In this document: in pieces, positions 63,739 through 64,000 of the stretch | Layout: each line of letters opens with the position of its first letter | Numbering within the stretch: position 1 is the stretch's first letter | Assembly: GCA_021927905.1 (NCBI GenBank) | Contig: BLLK01000058.1 | Coordinates: forward strand, 1,116,001 to 1,180,000 | Source: Chaetoceros tenuissimus | Lineage: Eukaryota; Bacillariophyta; Thalassiosirophyceae; Chaetocerotales; Chaetocerotaceae | Direction of reading: 5' to 3' | Length of the DNA stretch: 64,000 nt | Made by a program: the position numbers and the translations under genes | Notes under the pieces: model-generated | Database searches by the model: none | What the model saw: only the letters and a program-made list of their open reading frames with translations | What the model was told of the DNA's origin: nothing

Positions 63739-64000
63739 GTAAGTAAAATGAAATGAAGTTGTGTCGTCTTGTTGATGAAAGATGATGAAAGAAGATGCAT
63801 TAGTTTCTGTTGGAGAACAAGACTCATTTGACATCAGATTTGACACCAAATACAACGTTTACTTACCGACAATGCATATACTCACTCTTCCTTCCTTTTC
63901 TTTCTACAATAGGCATGTGATAGCGAACTGCATCTCTCTTCAACCTTTGTGTAGAGGGGGGAGGCTTTAGATACAGGATATTTGTTCGTTGAGAAAATTG
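63739..64000. other. Right-hand end of the window
   Basis: The last 262 bases show no recognisable gene. A GTAAGT-like sequence directly follows the stop codon of the Ser-rich gene, so a 3' untranslated intron is possible. Confidence 0.3.

Noticed and set aside
1-64000. tRNA, rRNA and spliceosomal RNA genes
   Set aside because: I looked for T-loop-like and U6-like signatures on both strands and found none that I could support.

Overview
This window is nuclear DNA of a diatom, most likely a centric one. The signs are proteins with Pro-Ser-Asp (PSD) repeats and an FG-GAP protein of diatom type, a plastid-type bipartite leader on an acetyl-CoA synthetase, and short GT-AG introns of about 53-95 bases in most split genes. 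A SAS-6 centriole protein points to flagellated cells, as in the sperm of centric diatoms. A Chaetoceros-like genus is plausible but not proven. No rRNA, tRNA or CRISPR array was seen.

From 1 to 11.5 kb lie housekeeping and metabolic genes: a partial FG-GAP protein, a 6-phosphofructo-2-kinase whose phosphatase half has lost its catalytic histidine, the rRNA methyltransferase SPB1, a two-part Golgi-type glycosyltransferase and a plastid acetyl-CoA synthetase. From 11.7 to 13.6 kb a spliced minus-strand gene encodes a secreted Ser/Asp-rich protein of 16 tandem 34-residue repeats, each with an RRKGRKL block; it resembles silaffin-type biosilica proteins. From 14.6 to 25.9 kb are an AGC-like kinase, a four-exon coiled-coil protein with Cys/His-rich repeats, an acidic coiled-coil protein, a Nudix hydrolase, a UreD-UreF fusion and an ISCA2-type Fe-S protein.

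A tyrosine-recombinase retrotransposon (26.0-32.1 kb) sits just upstream of the ISCA2 gene. Its split direct repeats (A1...B1-A2-B2) are identical in each pair, so it looks whole and young. From 32.6 to 45.3 kb two paralogous minus-strand genes encode secreted proteins with a Lys-rich region, PSD repeats and a Cys-rich C-terminus. Between them lie an FCP1-like phosphatase gene and a small PC4-like gene. In both paralogues the PSD exons are phase 1-1 modules of 48 or 60 bases that have multiplied together with their introns, and one exon holds about 46 units of 60 bp.

From 47 to 60 kb come a Lin0512-family mitochondrial protein, SAS-6, the AP-2 alpha adaptin, an unknown two-span membrane protein, a membrane-anchored sulfatase and an ankyrin-like protein. 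From 60.1 to 62.9 kb lies a cluster of gene relics: an ankyrin-family tail, a DUF2828 fragment and a terminal exon of a nucleolar-type protein. A Ser-rich unknown gene closes the window.

The best candidate for something undescribed is the set of three secreted repeat proteins (11.7-13.6, 32.6-39.2 and 42.2-45.3 kb). They may be cell-wall or silica-associated, and they evolve by expansion of repeats and of exon-intron units.
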